This document shows positions 7,791 to 15,640 of a stretch of DNA of 20,172 nt, piece by piece (position 1 is the stretch's first letter; every line of letters starts with the position of its first letter). This DNA is from a virus: the IMG/VR virus record IMGVR_UViG_3300000153_000011, positions 1 through 20,172 of that record; one strand, 5' to 3'. The notes under the pieces were generated by a model that was given only the letters and a program-made list of their open reading frames with translations, was not told the origin of the DNA and made no database searches. The translations under genes and the position numbers were made by a program.

Positions 7791-10181
7791 ATGAAATTTA
7801 AAGATTACGTATTAGAAAGTATTATCGATATACCAAGACTTACTTATGCACCTGGTGTATTTGATAATGCTAATACGTCTAATCCAAAAATTAAAGCTAG
7901 TGTTAAGAAATTAATTAACAATCAGATTAAAGAATTTGAACAAGACTATCCTATATTGAAAATATCTTTAATTGGTTCTATTCTAACAAAGAGATATAGA
8001 AATGACGCAGACTTGGACATCAATGTATTGTTTGATGTACCAAAAGAAAAACAAGAAGATGAAAGAGTAGCACTTTCACAAAAGTATTTGTCTTCTAAAA
8101 ATCCCGACAATATTCAAGGTAAAGAAATTCCAGGAACTAAACACCCTATTAATTTTTACTTTATTACAGATCAGGAAACATATGACGATCAAAATAAAAA
8201 AGCTGATGCTGTGTTTGATATAGAAAAAGATAAGTTTGTTAAACGACCAGATGATTTTGTTTTTAATACAGACTTATATGTAAAAGAGTTTGGAAGAAAA
8301 GTACAAGAATTAGACGTAGTTAAAGGTGAACTAAAAAGAGATATAATTGACTATGATGAATTAAAAGAATTACAACCAAATGATGTTTTAGATTTACAAG
8401 ATAAACTAAACGATAAGATAGAAGAAATAGAAGATAACCTTAACGACATTATTAAGATTGGTGATACTGTTGACGCTGAAAGAAGATCAGCATTTGATAG
8501 TGATATGTCACCAGATGAGATTAGAAAGTATGGTATCAAAAATAAATTACCTAAAAATGTTATCTATAAGATGTTAGAAAAATATCACTATCTAAAATTT
8601 TATAAGAAATGTAAACAAATTTTAGATGATGGTAAAGTAACAGACGCTGAAATAGATAGTTTAAAAACTGAATCAATTGCTAGTGCTTGGAATACTCTTA
8701 TTAGAAAAACAATTAAAGCTCCAAGAATGAGAGCAGGTATTAACTTATATTTAAAATATATCAGACAAGGTATGAAAGACGCTAAAAACAAAGCGGCTCA
8801 ACATGCTGGTATAGATTATAATGAATTTAGTCTAGCAGTTAAAGACGTAGGATTACCAGAGGACTATGTAACAGAAGTCAGATCAGGTAAATTAACTCCA
8901 AATAGATCAGGTAAAACAATGGCGTTCACATTTGGTCGTTTTAATCCACCAACAATTGGACACGAAAAGTTAATCAAAAAGGTTGCTAGTCAATCAGCAA
9001 ATGATTACAGAATATTTTTAAGCAGATCACAAGATAGTAAAAAGAATCCTTTAGATCCAAATACTAAATTGAGATTTATGAAAGATATATTTAAACAATA
9101 TAGTAACAAGATAGAATTAAATTCTACCAACATGGTTTTAGATTTAGCAACTATGATCTATAAAAAAGATTATGAAAATATTATCATGGTAGTTGGTAGT
9201 GATAGAGTAAATGAATTTTCAACGATACTTAAAAAGTATAATGGTACCAAAAGCAGACATGGTTATTATTTTTTTGGTGATATAAACGTAGTATCAGCTG
9301 GCGAAAGAGATCCTGACGCTGAAGGAGCAATGGGTATGTCAGCAAGTAAAATGAGAAAAGCTGCAGCAGCTGGAGATTTTAAATTATTTAAAAAAGGATT
9401 GCCACCAACATATAGAAGTATACCTAATATTGAAAGATTGATGAAGTCAGTTAGACACGGTATGAACTTGGCTCTGGAATCAAGAGGACCTGTAGCAAGT
9501 ATGGCAGAATTTGAACAACAACAAATTAGAGATTTATATGTTAGAGAAGTAATCTTTAACATAGGAGATAAAGTAAATTACACAAAAGAAGATTTACAAG
9601 GAATAGTAAAAAGAAGAGGAACAAATTATATTGTTTTAGAAGACAATAGTAATAGTTTACATAAGGCTTGGATATGGGATTGTATTCCAATATCATCTGA
9701 CAAAGAAGCCGCTGTAAGAGAATACAATTTAGATGTAGATTACGGGTTTAAAGCTGTATCTAGTATCGAAGAAGTAACAATTAAAGTGACACCTACACAG
9801 GATAAAGTCATAAGTAAAAAGACTAAACGATTTAGCGAATTTAAGAAAGATTTAAATATGAATAAAGATAAAAAAGAATCTTATGAAATTGGACACGATT
9901 ATGCCAAACATACGATCTCATTAACTCCAGGGCAAGATGGATACGATCCAAACTACAAAGGTGGCGAATATGTCCCTAGTAAACCTGAAGATAACAAGAA
10001 ACAAGTAGTTACAAGACCTATGACGACTGATATAGGTAAAAAAGATATTGAAAAATGGGCAATGTCGGATGCTACAATTGATAAATATAGAGATAGATAT
10101 AGAGAAGAATGGCGTTCTAAACTAGACGAAGTAGTAACTAGAATGTTATCAAAATTAGAGATAAACAAGGTAGATATTTAA
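7791..10181 (+). CDS. Large fusion: pol-beta-type nucleotidyltransferase plus NMNAT-like adenylyl/cytidylyltransferase
   Basis: 796 residues. An N-terminal domain carries IGS (61-63) followed by DADLD (72-76), the GS...DxD signature of the pol-beta nucleotidyltransferase superfamily (poly(A) polymerase, CCA-adding, aminoglycoside and antitoxin-type enzymes). A charged helical linker (about 180-340) follows. A second catalytic domain starts at 377, with FGRFNPPTIGH (381-391), the HxGH-type nucleotide-binding motif of NMNAT/cytidylyltransferases, and SASKMR (517-522), equivalent to their ISSTxxR motif. A C-terminal SH3-like segment (KVNYTKEDLQGIVKRRGTN, about 592-610) and a disordered tail complete it. 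The first residues MKFKDYVLES resemble a T4 capsid-targeting peptide with a cleavage-like VLE. Possible roles are NAD or nucleotide-cofactor synthesis, or modification of RNA or protein in the infected cell. Domain calls are good; substrates are unknown. Confidence 0.85.
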   Translation: MKFKDYVLESIIDIPRLTYAPGVFDNANTSNPKIKASVKKLINNQIKEFEQDYPILKISLIGSILTKRYRNDADLDINVLFDVPKEKQEDERVALSQKYLSSKNPDNIQGKEIPGTKHPINFYFITDQETYDDQNKKADAVFDIEKDKFVKRPDDFVFNTDLYVKEFGRKVQELDVVKGELKRDIIDYDELKELQPNDVLDLQDKLNDKIEEIEDNLNDIIKIGDTVDAERRSAFDSDMSPDEIRKYGIKNKLPKNVIYKMLEKYHYLKFYKKCKQILDDGKVTDAEIDSLKTESIASAWNTLIRKTIKAPRMRAGINLYLKYIRQGMKDAKNKAAQHAGIDYNEFSLAVKDVGLPEDYVTEVRSGKLTPNRSGKTMAFTFGRFNPPTIGHEKLIKKVASQSANDYRIFLSRSQDSKKNPLDPNTKLRFMKDIFKQYSNKIELNSTNMVLDLATMIYKKDYENIIMVVGSDRVNEFSTILKKYNGTKSRHGYYFFGDINVVSAGERDPDAEGAMGMSASKMRKAAAAGDFKLFKKGLPPTYRSIPNIERLMKSVRHGMNLALESRGPVASMAEFEQQQIRDLYVREVIFNIGDKVNYTKEDLQGIVKRRGTNYIVLEDNSNSLHKAWIWDCIPISSDKEAAVREYNLDVDYGFKAVSSIEEVTIKVTPTQDKVISKKTKRFSEFKKDLNMNKDKKESYEIGHDYAKHTISLTPGQDGYDPNYKGGEYVPSKPEDNKKQVVTRPMTTDIGKKDIEKWAMSDATIDKYRDRYREEWRSKLDEVVTRMLSKLEINKVDI

Positions 10182-10489
10182 TGAGTAAAACACTAAAAGA
10201 ATTTAGAACACAGTTACATGAAGCAACAGCTTCAAAAACTAATTTACAATACATTAGAGCTAAAACTGCTAAAAACGATCATTTTGAAACTAGAAGATAT
10301 ATCGCTGCTGAAATTTTAAGAGATAAAAAATTAGCAGATACTTACTCGGCATTAGAAGTAGTACATGACAACTATGCTTCTGTCGTGGGTAATGACGCTA
10401 TTGCATTAAGACAAAAACTTGAAAGAGAGTTACAAAAACAATTAAAACAAAAAATTTCCAATTGGGACGAAGTATGGAGTGACCTATAA
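10181..10489 (+). CDS. Small helical protein with capsid-targeting-like N-terminus, function unknown
   Basis: 102 residues, starting at a TAATG junction with the fusion enzyme and ending at another TAATG. The N-terminus MSKTLKEFRTQLHEA resembles a head-targeting leader ending in LHE|A, a site of the LxE type cut by T4-like prohead protease. The rest is predicted largely helical and charged, with no signal peptide or membrane segment. I do not recognise the family. Position within the Lys/Glu-rich block suggests a structural or internal-head role, which is inference only. Confidence 0.75.
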   Translation: MSKTLKEFRTQLHEATASKTNLQYIRAKTAKNDHFETRRYIAAEILRDKKLADTYSALEVVHDNYASVVGNDAIALRQKLERELQKQLKQKISNWDEVWSDL

Positions 10490-12153
10490 TGAGTAGATAT
10501 AGAAAAACAATGAATGAGGCTTTAAATGAAGTCAATAATAGACATAATATAGAAGAAAATATTTCTGTTAAAAAATATAAAAATGCTGTAACTCCAGACA
10601 AAGATGGATTACAAATTTCAAAAAGTGGTGGTATGTCAGGTTCAATTTTTATTAAAAACAAAAAAGAATTAAAAGACTTATTAGATAAACTTAATAAAAA
10701 CTCATCTAATTTAAAAGAAGAAATTGTTTTACAAGAAGTTGATTTAAAAGAATTTGAAGAAGTTGAGTTAAATGAATTTACTGTAGATCAAATTAGTAAG
10801 TTAGCAAAATCGTATGCTGATCTTGCTGGTAAAACAATGTCAATGGCCAATGTAAATAAATTAAGAAAAATATTCGATAAAATACCTGACAGTTCTTTAA
10901 ATGATTTAAGAAAGAAAAAAATACCTTTTATATCAGGTCTTGCGTTATCACGTATGATACAAAAGAAGATGCCAGTTACTGAAGATATGTCCCAAGGATT
11001 TGTTGTAAAATTTACATCTAAAAAAGATGGTAAAATTGGTTCGGCTTGGTATAAAGATGAAAAAGATGCGAAAGAGTTTTTATCAAAATTAAAATCAGAC
11101 GGCGGTAATGGTGTTATATCTAAAAATGATGGAAAGTATTTTGATGAAACTACAGACGAAGTAATGATAGGTGAAAATAATACTCAGAAGTACACGTGGA
11201 AAGATATTAATATTGCGCTTACAAACTCTGGTATGAGCCCACAACAAATTTTAAAAGTTATCTCGGCACTCAAAGGTAAACATATTAAAGAAGAAACACT
11301 TGTAGAATTTACCGATAAACAAATCACAATGGCAAAAGGTATTGCTTTTGATAAGAGATATAAAGGTGGTAACATGACTAAAGCAACTGAGATGATTAAT
11401 AAGATTGCTAAAGGATTAGCAGACAACCCTGAAGTTGCAAATGCGTTACGACAAGCAAATGAAGAAGTGGAAGTTGAAGAAGGTAAAATGTCGGATATTC
11501 ACAATATGATGAAAGATGGTAAGTCAGCAACAGAAATAGCAAAAGCATTAAAACTTAATCCTAAAACTCTTAAAGATATTTTAGGCGAAGTACAAGAAGC
11601 AAATGATGTTCCAGCGACTGATAAAAAAGAACCTACTGAAGAAGGTGAATCTGTAGAAAAACAATTGATGGCTGCTTTAGCTCAAGTAGCATTATTAAAA
11701 CAAAAATTAGAAAATGAAAAGAACAAAGCAGTTAAACCAAAACCAAATCCAATAACTGGAGAAGTTCCATTAACTGTTGGTATTGCTCACGCAGAGTTTA
11801 AAAAAGAAAAAGAAAAAGAAGTTAAAGAAACTTACATTGTAAAATATGTAGACCCTTTAAACAAAAAGAATTTACGTATGAAACACCCTAATGAAAAAGA
11901 CGCACAAGATATGAAGGATAGATTGAAAAAAAGTGGTGTTAAAGAGATTGAAATAGTAAAAGAAGCTATGAGTGATAAAGAAAACAGAGTACAAAGAGCA
12001 AAAGATATGATTAAGTATTATGATGCTCAAAAGAAAGCCGCTCTGAAAGGTAAGAATAAAGATTTAGCAAAAAAGATGTTAAAAAATGAAATGACTGGTG
12101 CAGCTAACTTGGTAGATAAAATACTATCGAAAAAATTAAAAGGAGAGAAGTAA
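10489..12153 (+). CDS. Large Lys/Glu-rich modular protein, possible internal head protein
   Basis: 554 residues, highly charged, no signal peptide. It is built from repeated modules. An EFTxxQI module starts at residues 97 and 274, each just after an LxE-type sequence (LNE, LVE). A VKF/VKY...KDA module starts at 171 and 449. Between them, at about 334-366, is a helix-turn-helix-like segment (MSDIHNMMKDGKSATEIAKA, then LKLNPKTLKDILGE). Coiled-coil and Pro/Lys-rich linkers fill the rest. Several IxE/LxE sites suggest processing by a prohead protease into fragments, as with T4 internal proteins. The basic, DNA-binding-like composition fits a protein packaged with DNA. It could instead be a scaffold or an unrelated structural protein. 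GGAG lies 11 bases upstream of the start, which overlaps the previous stop. Confidence 0.75.
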   Translation: MSRYRKTMNEALNEVNNRHNIEENISVKKYKNAVTPDKDGLQISKSGGMSGSIFIKNKKELKDLLDKLNKNSSNLKEEIVLQEVDLKEFEEVELNEFTVDQISKLAKSYADLAGKTMSMANVNKLRKIFDKIPDSSLNDLRKKKIPFISGLALSRMIQKKMPVTEDMSQGFVVKFTSKKDGKIGSAWYKDEKDAKEFLSKLKSDGGNGVISKNDGKYFDETTDEVMIGENNTQKYTWKDINIALTNSGMSPQQILKVISALKGKHIKEETLVEFTDKQITMAKGIAFDKRYKGGNMTKATEMINKIAKGLADNPEVANALRQANEEVEVEEGKMSDIHNMMKDGKSATEIAKALKLNPKTLKDILGEVQEANDVPATDKKEPTEEGESVEKQLMAALAQVALLKQKLENEKNKAVKPKPNPITGEVPLTVGIAHAEFKKEKEKEVKETYIVKYVDPLNKKNLRMKHPNEKDAQDMKDRLKKSGVKEIEIVKEAMSDKENRVQRAKDMIKYYDAQKKAALKGKNKDLAKKMLKNEMTGAANLVDKILSKKLKGEK

Positions 12154-12716
12154 TGAATTATTTAAAACACAAACCAGGTAGTATTGAAGAAATATCAGCA
12201 AAAATGTCAAATTATGCTACTGAATCAGAATATAAAAAAGTATTCAAAAAAGAATTAGAAAAGTCGGGTAAAGGAATTGGTGCTATGACACCTGCTGAAA
12301 AAAAGAATTTCTTTAATGACATAGACAGCAAGTACACAGCAAAAAATGAAGAAGATGCTTACGAGAATGATAGATATATTATCAAAAATGGTAAAGCAAC
12401 TTTAGACAATTCAAATACACCTGATAAAAAAAATCATGTATATGCTGATGGTCATAAAGACGCTGAAAAGAAAGCAAAAGAAAAAGGCATTAAAGAAGAA
12501 GCAGTTAAACAAGAATCTATGTTAGATGCTGTTAAATCTGTATGGCAAATGGCTGCTGAAGAAGAAGAAAAAAAAGGTACAGCTGAAGGCGAACCTGAAT
12601 TTAAAAATCCTAAAAACATTAAAGGTTCAAAAAATAATACATTCAAGGGAAAAGCTGACACAGGTACAAAGAAAACACAAGTGCAACTAGAACCAGAAGT
12701 CGATTACAAAAATTAA
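12153..12716 (+). CDS. Lys/Glu-rich hydrophilic protein, function unknown
   Basis: 187 residues, preceded by AGGAGAG and joined to the previous gene by a TAATG overlap. The N-terminal ~65 residues (containing EYKKVFKKELEKSGK, then MTPAEKKNFFNDIDSKY) look like a small helical domain of a type I associate with marine T4-like phage structural proteins. From about residue 85 it becomes low-complexity, rich in Lys, Glu, Asp and Asn, probably disordered. Composition matches the preceding 554-residue protein, suggesting a related role, perhaps in the head interior. No catalytic motif is visible. Confidence 0.7.
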   Translation: MNYLKHKPGSIEEISAKMSNYATESEYKKVFKKELEKSGKGIGAMTPAEKKNFFNDIDSKYTAKNEEDAYENDRYIIKNGKATLDNSNTPDKKNHVYADGHKDAEKKAKEKGIKEEAVKQESMLDAVKSVWQMAAEEEEKKGTAEGEPEFKNPKNIKGSKNNTFKGKADTGTKKTQVQLEPEVDYKN

Positions 12717-12734
12717 TCTAAAAATCTTCACATT

Positions 12735-13229
12735 ATGAAAAATCTACCAAGAATATATTGTGATATGGATGGTGTACTTTGTGACTTTACAACACAAGTA
12801 GAGAAAGCCGCTGGAACGTCTAAAGCTAAATGGATGGCTAAAGGTGGAAGCGAAAAATGGCTTAAAGTATTAGAATATCCTAAGTTTTGGGAAAATATGC
12901 CTTGGATATCACAAGGTAAAGTCATGTGGAACTTCATCAGTAAGTATAAACCACACATACTATCAGCATATTTAGAAAAGACATTTGATCCTAATTGTAT
13001 ACCAGGTAAGTCTGCTTGGTGTAGAAAGAATTTAGGGTTATCTGGAGGTAGAGTTAATCTAGTAAGAAGATCAGATAAAAAAAATTATGCTAAAGTAGGG
13101 GGTCAACCTGCGATACTAATAGACGATTACGATAAAAACACATCACAATTTACACAAAAAGGCGGTATAGGGATTACATTTAAATCTGCTAGTCAAGTCA
13201 TCGCTGAGTTAAAAAAACTGGGCTTCTAA
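12735..13229 (+). CDS. HAD-superfamily phosphatase, 5'(3')-deoxyribonucleotidase-like
   Basis: 164 residues. Motif I is CDMDGVLCD with Asp10 and Asp12 (nucleophile and acid/base), motif II is the ILSA strand (about residues 74-77), a lysine-containing SDKKNYAK segment can serve as motif III, and motif IV is LIDDYDKN with Asp130-Asp131. Length and the DMDGVLxDF signature match small 5'(3')-deoxyribonucleotidase-type HADs, which remove phosphate from nucleotides or nucleic-acid ends. No Shine-Dalgarno is obvious before the ATG (12717-12734 is AT-rich), unlike its neighbours. It is the last gene before the late-promoter region at 13240, in the same cluster as a kinase and a KxDG protein. Confidence 0.85.
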   Translation: MKNLPRIYCDMDGVLCDFTTQVEKAAGTSKAKWMAKGGSEKWLKVLEYPKFWENMPWISQGKVMWNFISKYKPHILSAYLEKTFDPNCIPGKSAWCRKNLGLSGGRVNLVRRSDKKNYAKVGGQPAILIDDYDKNTSQFTQKGGIGITFKSASQVIAELKKLGF

Positions 13230-13239
13230 TATCTATTCT

Positions 13240-13247
13240 TATAAATA
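13240..13247 (+). promoter_or_regulatory. T4-type late promoter box TATAAATA
   Basis: An exact TATAAATA in the 68-base gap before a virion-type gene, with expected start near 13253 and a 45-base leader that ends in AAGGAGAT. It overlaps a 7-bp inverted repeat (CTAATAT 13226-13232 / ATATTAG 13245-13251). A palindrome TTAAACGTTTAA lies at 13272-13283 in the leader. Confidence 0.65.
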
Positions 13248-13297
13248 TTAGGGTTATATAACAAAAACAAATTAAACGTTTAAATTAAGGAGATTTT

Positions 13298-13870
13298 ATG
13301 AGTTTATGGGGAAATGACATTAAACCTAAAAATCTAACTACTGCAGAAGCCAAAGAAGTTTTTGCGACACCACAAGGGTGGGTTAGAGAAGCAGGTTCAA
13401 TACTTTCTGGTAATGGCAATACGAGTGCTGATCCAGAAGTATTAGTAGCAATCGGAGGATTGAACGTGAATATGGGTACGGCAAATATTACAGAAATTGA
13501 ATGGATTACTACAACAGCAGATGTATCAGCAGGATACCTTATGTCTGTTAGAGTAAGATTTAATGAAGCAGTAGATATTACTAGTACACCGTATGTTGCG
13601 GTACAAAATAATAACGCAGGTTCTGGTTCAGGACGTGGACCTTACAACTTGCAATACGCAAGTGGTACAGGAACAAATGAAATTGTATTTACTTCAACAA
13701 TAGCTGCAGCTTCAGCAGCAACAGCCGCAGATGATGTACTTAGCATTGGCGCTAACGCAATGAATCTTGACGGTGGTACAGTTAAAGATGCAGGTACAAC
13801 AACAGCATCAGCTATTACTAATGCAGTAGGCATTGGTACAGCGGCTGGTACAGTTACAGTAGTAGCATAA
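13298..13870 (+). CDS. Virion structural protein, Ig-like domain
   Basis: 190 residues. The N-terminus MSLWGNDIKPKNLTTAEAKE followed by VFATPQGWV is a head segment I associate with decoration/structural proteins of marine T4-like phages. Residues from about 60 on form a beta-sandwich-like region: ITEIEWITTTADV, VRFNEAVDITSTPYV, an NLQYASGTGTNEIVF strand pair, DDVLSIGANAMNLDGGTVKD, all typical of bacterial Ig-like (SwmB-type) domains. It is rich in Ala, Thr and Gly. It stands behind a late-promoter box, has a good AAGGAGAT site and is followed by a hairpin terminator, so it looks like a single highly expressed late gene. Exact place in the particle (head decoration or fibre) is unknown. Confidence 0.75.
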   Translation: MSLWGNDIKPKNLTTAEAKEVFATPQGWVREAGSILSGNGNTSADPEVLVAIGGLNVNMGTANITEIEWITTTADVSAGYLMSVRVRFNEAVDITSTPYVAVQNNNAGSGSGRGPYNLQYASGTGTNEIVFTSTIAAASAATAADDVLSIGANAMNLDGGTVKDAGTTTASAITNAVGIGTAAGTVTVVA

Positions 13871-13880
13871 TAACAAAATC

Positions 13881-13909
13881 ATATAAGGGCGCTCAAAGTG
13901 CCCTTATAT
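13881..13909 (+). terminator. Strong hairpin, probable transcription terminator
   Basis: A perfect 10-bp inverted repeat ATATAAGGGC (13881-13890) / GCCCTTATAT (13900-13909), which can extend inward by three more pairs around a CAA loop. It sits 11 bases after a stop codon. It lacks a clean T-run after the stem, the downstream being TATA-rich, so RNA end protection is an alternative. Confidence 0.65.
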
Positions 13910-13929
13910 ATACTATATGAATAAATTGA

Positions 13930-13946
13930 TCTAGGAATTACCTAGA
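13930..13946 (+). other. Small leader hairpin before 13983 gene
   Basis: TCTAGG / CCTAGA form a 6-bp stem with an AATTA loop, followed by a weaker CCC-GAAAA-GGG stem (about 13954-13964), all in the 5' leader of the next gene and just before its AGGAGA site. They may stabilise mRNA. I see no clear promoter between the terminator and the gene. Confidence 0.35.
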
Positions 13947-13982
13947 GTAGCATTCCCGAAAAGGGTTAACAGGAGAAAAGAA

Positions 13983-14444
13983 ATGGCAGATAAGAAAATA
14001 ACAGCGTTGTCGGATATAGGTAACGCCCTTGCAAGTGCAGACTTGTTTCACGTGGTTGATGATCCAGCAGGAACACCAATCAATAAAAAAATAACAGCAG
14101 AAGATGTATTTAATAATGTACCCTCATGGTTAGGTTTAAAACAAGCTTCTCAAACAATCACAGCAGATGGTACAGCAACTACAGCAGTTGATATACTATC
14201 AGCAATAACAGAAATCAATGCAACTTCAGCAACACACGCTTGTGCTATAGCTGATGGAGCAGATGGTCAAGTAAAGACAATTATCAATACTTCAACATCT
14301 GGAACTTATGCAGTAACTATCACTCCAGCAAATTTAAGAGGTTATACAACAATAACATTAAATGCGCCAGGTGAAACTGTGACTTTATTATTTAAAAATT
14401 CAAACTGGAATGTTATCGCCAATCAAGGCGCTGTTGTTGCATAA
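13983..14444 (+). CDS. Virion structural protein, tail-fibre/decoration type
   Basis: 153 residues, preceded by AGGAGA. The N-terminus (KKITALSDIGNALASADLFH, then VVDDPAGTPINKKIT) is the trimerisation-leader-like segment common at the start of phage fibre and decoration proteins. The C-terminal ~95 residues (QTITADGTATT..., ADGADGQVKTIIN, TYAVTITPANLRG, LLFKNSNWNVIANQG) are a beta-rich module often found at the end of marine phage virion proteins. It follows a terminator hairpin after ~70 bases and so must have its own transcript or depend on read-through. Probably particle-exposed. Confidence 0.75.
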   Translation: MADKKITALSDIGNALASADLFHVVDDPAGTPINKKITAEDVFNNVPSWLGLKQASQTITADGTATTAVDILSAITEINATSATHACAIADGADGQVKTIINTSTSGTYAVTITPANLRGYTTITLNAPGETVTLLFKNSNWNVIANQGAVVA

Positions 14445-14464
14445 TATATAATAGGAGTATATAA

Positions 14465-14704
14465 ATGAGTATTGATACAAATACATTAGTAACTGAAGGA
14501 GAAACATTAAAAAAAGATTTTGATTCTCTATCACAAAAGATTGCGAAAGTTGAAAAAGATTTAGGTACAATGAAAAGCAATTTGAATGCTGTTTTTGGAG
14601 CTATTCAATTAACAGATAAATTAATCGCAGATTCAACTAAATCTGATCCCGTACCAGATGAAGTAACGGCAACAGAAGTAGAAGATGTACAAAACCCGAG
14701 TTAA
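14465..14704 (+). CDS. Small coiled-coil protein
   Basis: 79 residues, preceded by TAGGAG at good spacing. Residues about 10-45 are heptad-like (LKKDFDSLSQKIAKVEKDLG), a short coiled coil, followed by an acidic tail with Pro and Val. No signal peptide or membrane segment. Likely a structural accessory protein given its virion-type neighbour, but the function is unknown. Confidence 0.7.
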   Translation: MSIDTNTLVTEGETLKKDFDSLSQKIAKVEKDLGTMKSNLNAVFGAIQLTDKLIADSTKSDPVPDEVTATEVEDVQNPS

Positions 14705-14706
14705 AA

Positions 14707-14844
14707 ATGAAAACATTTAAAACTTATACGAAAGAACAAGATATAAAAGATTTTGAAGAAGATGTATTAGGTAAAGACACATCATCTGATAAAACTGTAT
14801 CTAAAGAAGAAGAAACAAAAGAGGAAACAAATGAAAACGTTTAA
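14707..14844 (+). CDS. 45-residue peptide with capsid-targeting-like N-terminus
   Basis: A short ORF starting 2 bases after the previous stop, encoding MKTFKTYTKEQDIKDFEEDV and an acidic Glu/Thr-rich tail. The start MKTFKTYTKE strongly resembles both the next protein's start (MKTFKQHIKE) and T4 internal-protein leaders (MKTYQEFIAE). It overlaps the next gene by 14 bases and supplies that gene's ribosome site within its end. The ribosome site for this ORF itself is weak (GAG). It may be a truncated duplicate of the targeting leader or a real small head peptide. Confidence 0.55.
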   Translation: MKTFKTYTKEQDIKDFEEDVLGKDTSSDKTVSKEEETKEETNENV

Positions 14845-15274
14845 ACAACACATAAAAGAATACACAGGGTATACTGGTGATGCACAAGGAGTTGGTACAC
14901 AAGTACAAAACTCTATTGAAGATGGTTCAATAGGTGCTCATAACATACATGATCCTGCAGTATTGGAAAGAGTAAATGCTTTCGTTAGCTCAATTGGCGC
15001 TAGAGAATTTTTAAATCCTCAACAGGCAATAGACGAGTTAAGAGAAAAGTTACAAAGAATCGGGTTAACCGTATCTCCTTGTAACCTACAAGGTGAAAGC
15101 GGAAAAATAACAACTGAAGTGAAACAATTTGGTGGGAGATTTGGTAAAGACACTGATGGTTCTGATATAAATGATGATGGAGTATCTCATAAAAAAGAAG
15201 GTGGAATAAAGATGGAAGTATCTTATGAAGCTTTAAAAAATGGAACATCAAAGGTCTACGCTAAATTAGTGTAG
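14831..15274 (+). CDS. Conserved small phage protein with capsid-targeting-like N-terminus
   Basis: 147 residues with AGAGGAAA before the ATG. It begins MKTFKQHIKEY (IKE|Y would be a prohead-protease-type site), then a Gly/Gln-rich stretch (TGDAQGVGTQVQNSIEDGSI), then helices (VLERVNAFVSSIGAREF, PQQAIDELREKLQRIG) and a C-terminal beta-like part. There is a single Cys (about residue 84). The family has no function I can name. The Gly-rich segment plus helices and the leader suggest a head or neck component. Confidence 0.75.
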   Translation: MKTFKQHIKEYTGYTGDAQGVGTQVQNSIEDGSIGAHNIHDPAVLERVNAFVSSIGAREFLNPQQAIDELREKLQRIGLTVSPCNLQGESGKITTEVKQFGGRFGKDTDGSDINDDGVSHKKEGGIKMEVSYEALKNGTSKVYAKLV

Positions 15275-15277
15275 TTC

Positions 15278-15640
15278 ATGTTTAAAGAGATAACAAAAGA
15301 TAACTGGTTACTTTTTGCTCAACATAATTACGATAATCCGACATTATCTAAAGAGCAAGAATTTTATGAGGATCTTAAAAGATTTAAATATCTTAAAAGA
15401 CTTTTTCGTAAATATCAGATAACTGGTAATATAAAAGTACGATTGGCAGTCAATCATATTATTGTATTACAAAATATTTTTGGCGTGGAAGCTGCTTGTA
15501 CTCTACTATTACATAAAGTAGATAAGATATATTGGTCTCCACTAAAAACAATATTAGTTTATCTTGGTTATCTATATCCACATGAACTTAATGATATTGA
15601 GTTGGATATGAAAATAAAGAAACTTTTAGAGGAAGTATAA
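15278..15640 (+). CDS. Conserved helical phage protein, function unknown
   Basis: 120 residues, 3 bases after the previous stop without its own clear ribosome site, and joined by a TAATG overlap to the next gene. It is rich in aromatic and hydrophobic residues and predicted all-helical (FYEDLKRFKYLKRLFRKYQ, RLAVNHIIVLQNIFGVEA, WSPLKTILVYLGYL). The central HIIVLQNIFG and the later YWSPLKTIL segments are of a type conserved among marine T4-like phages (DUF7207-like, from memory). No catalytic motif. Probably part of a complex with the next gene's product. Confidence 0.75.
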   Translation: MFKEITKDNWLLFAQHNYDNPTLSKEQEFYEDLKRFKYLKRLFRKYQITGNIKVRLAVNHIIVLQNIFGVEAACTLLLHKVDKIYWSPLKTILVYLGYLYPHELNDIELDMKIKKLLEEV

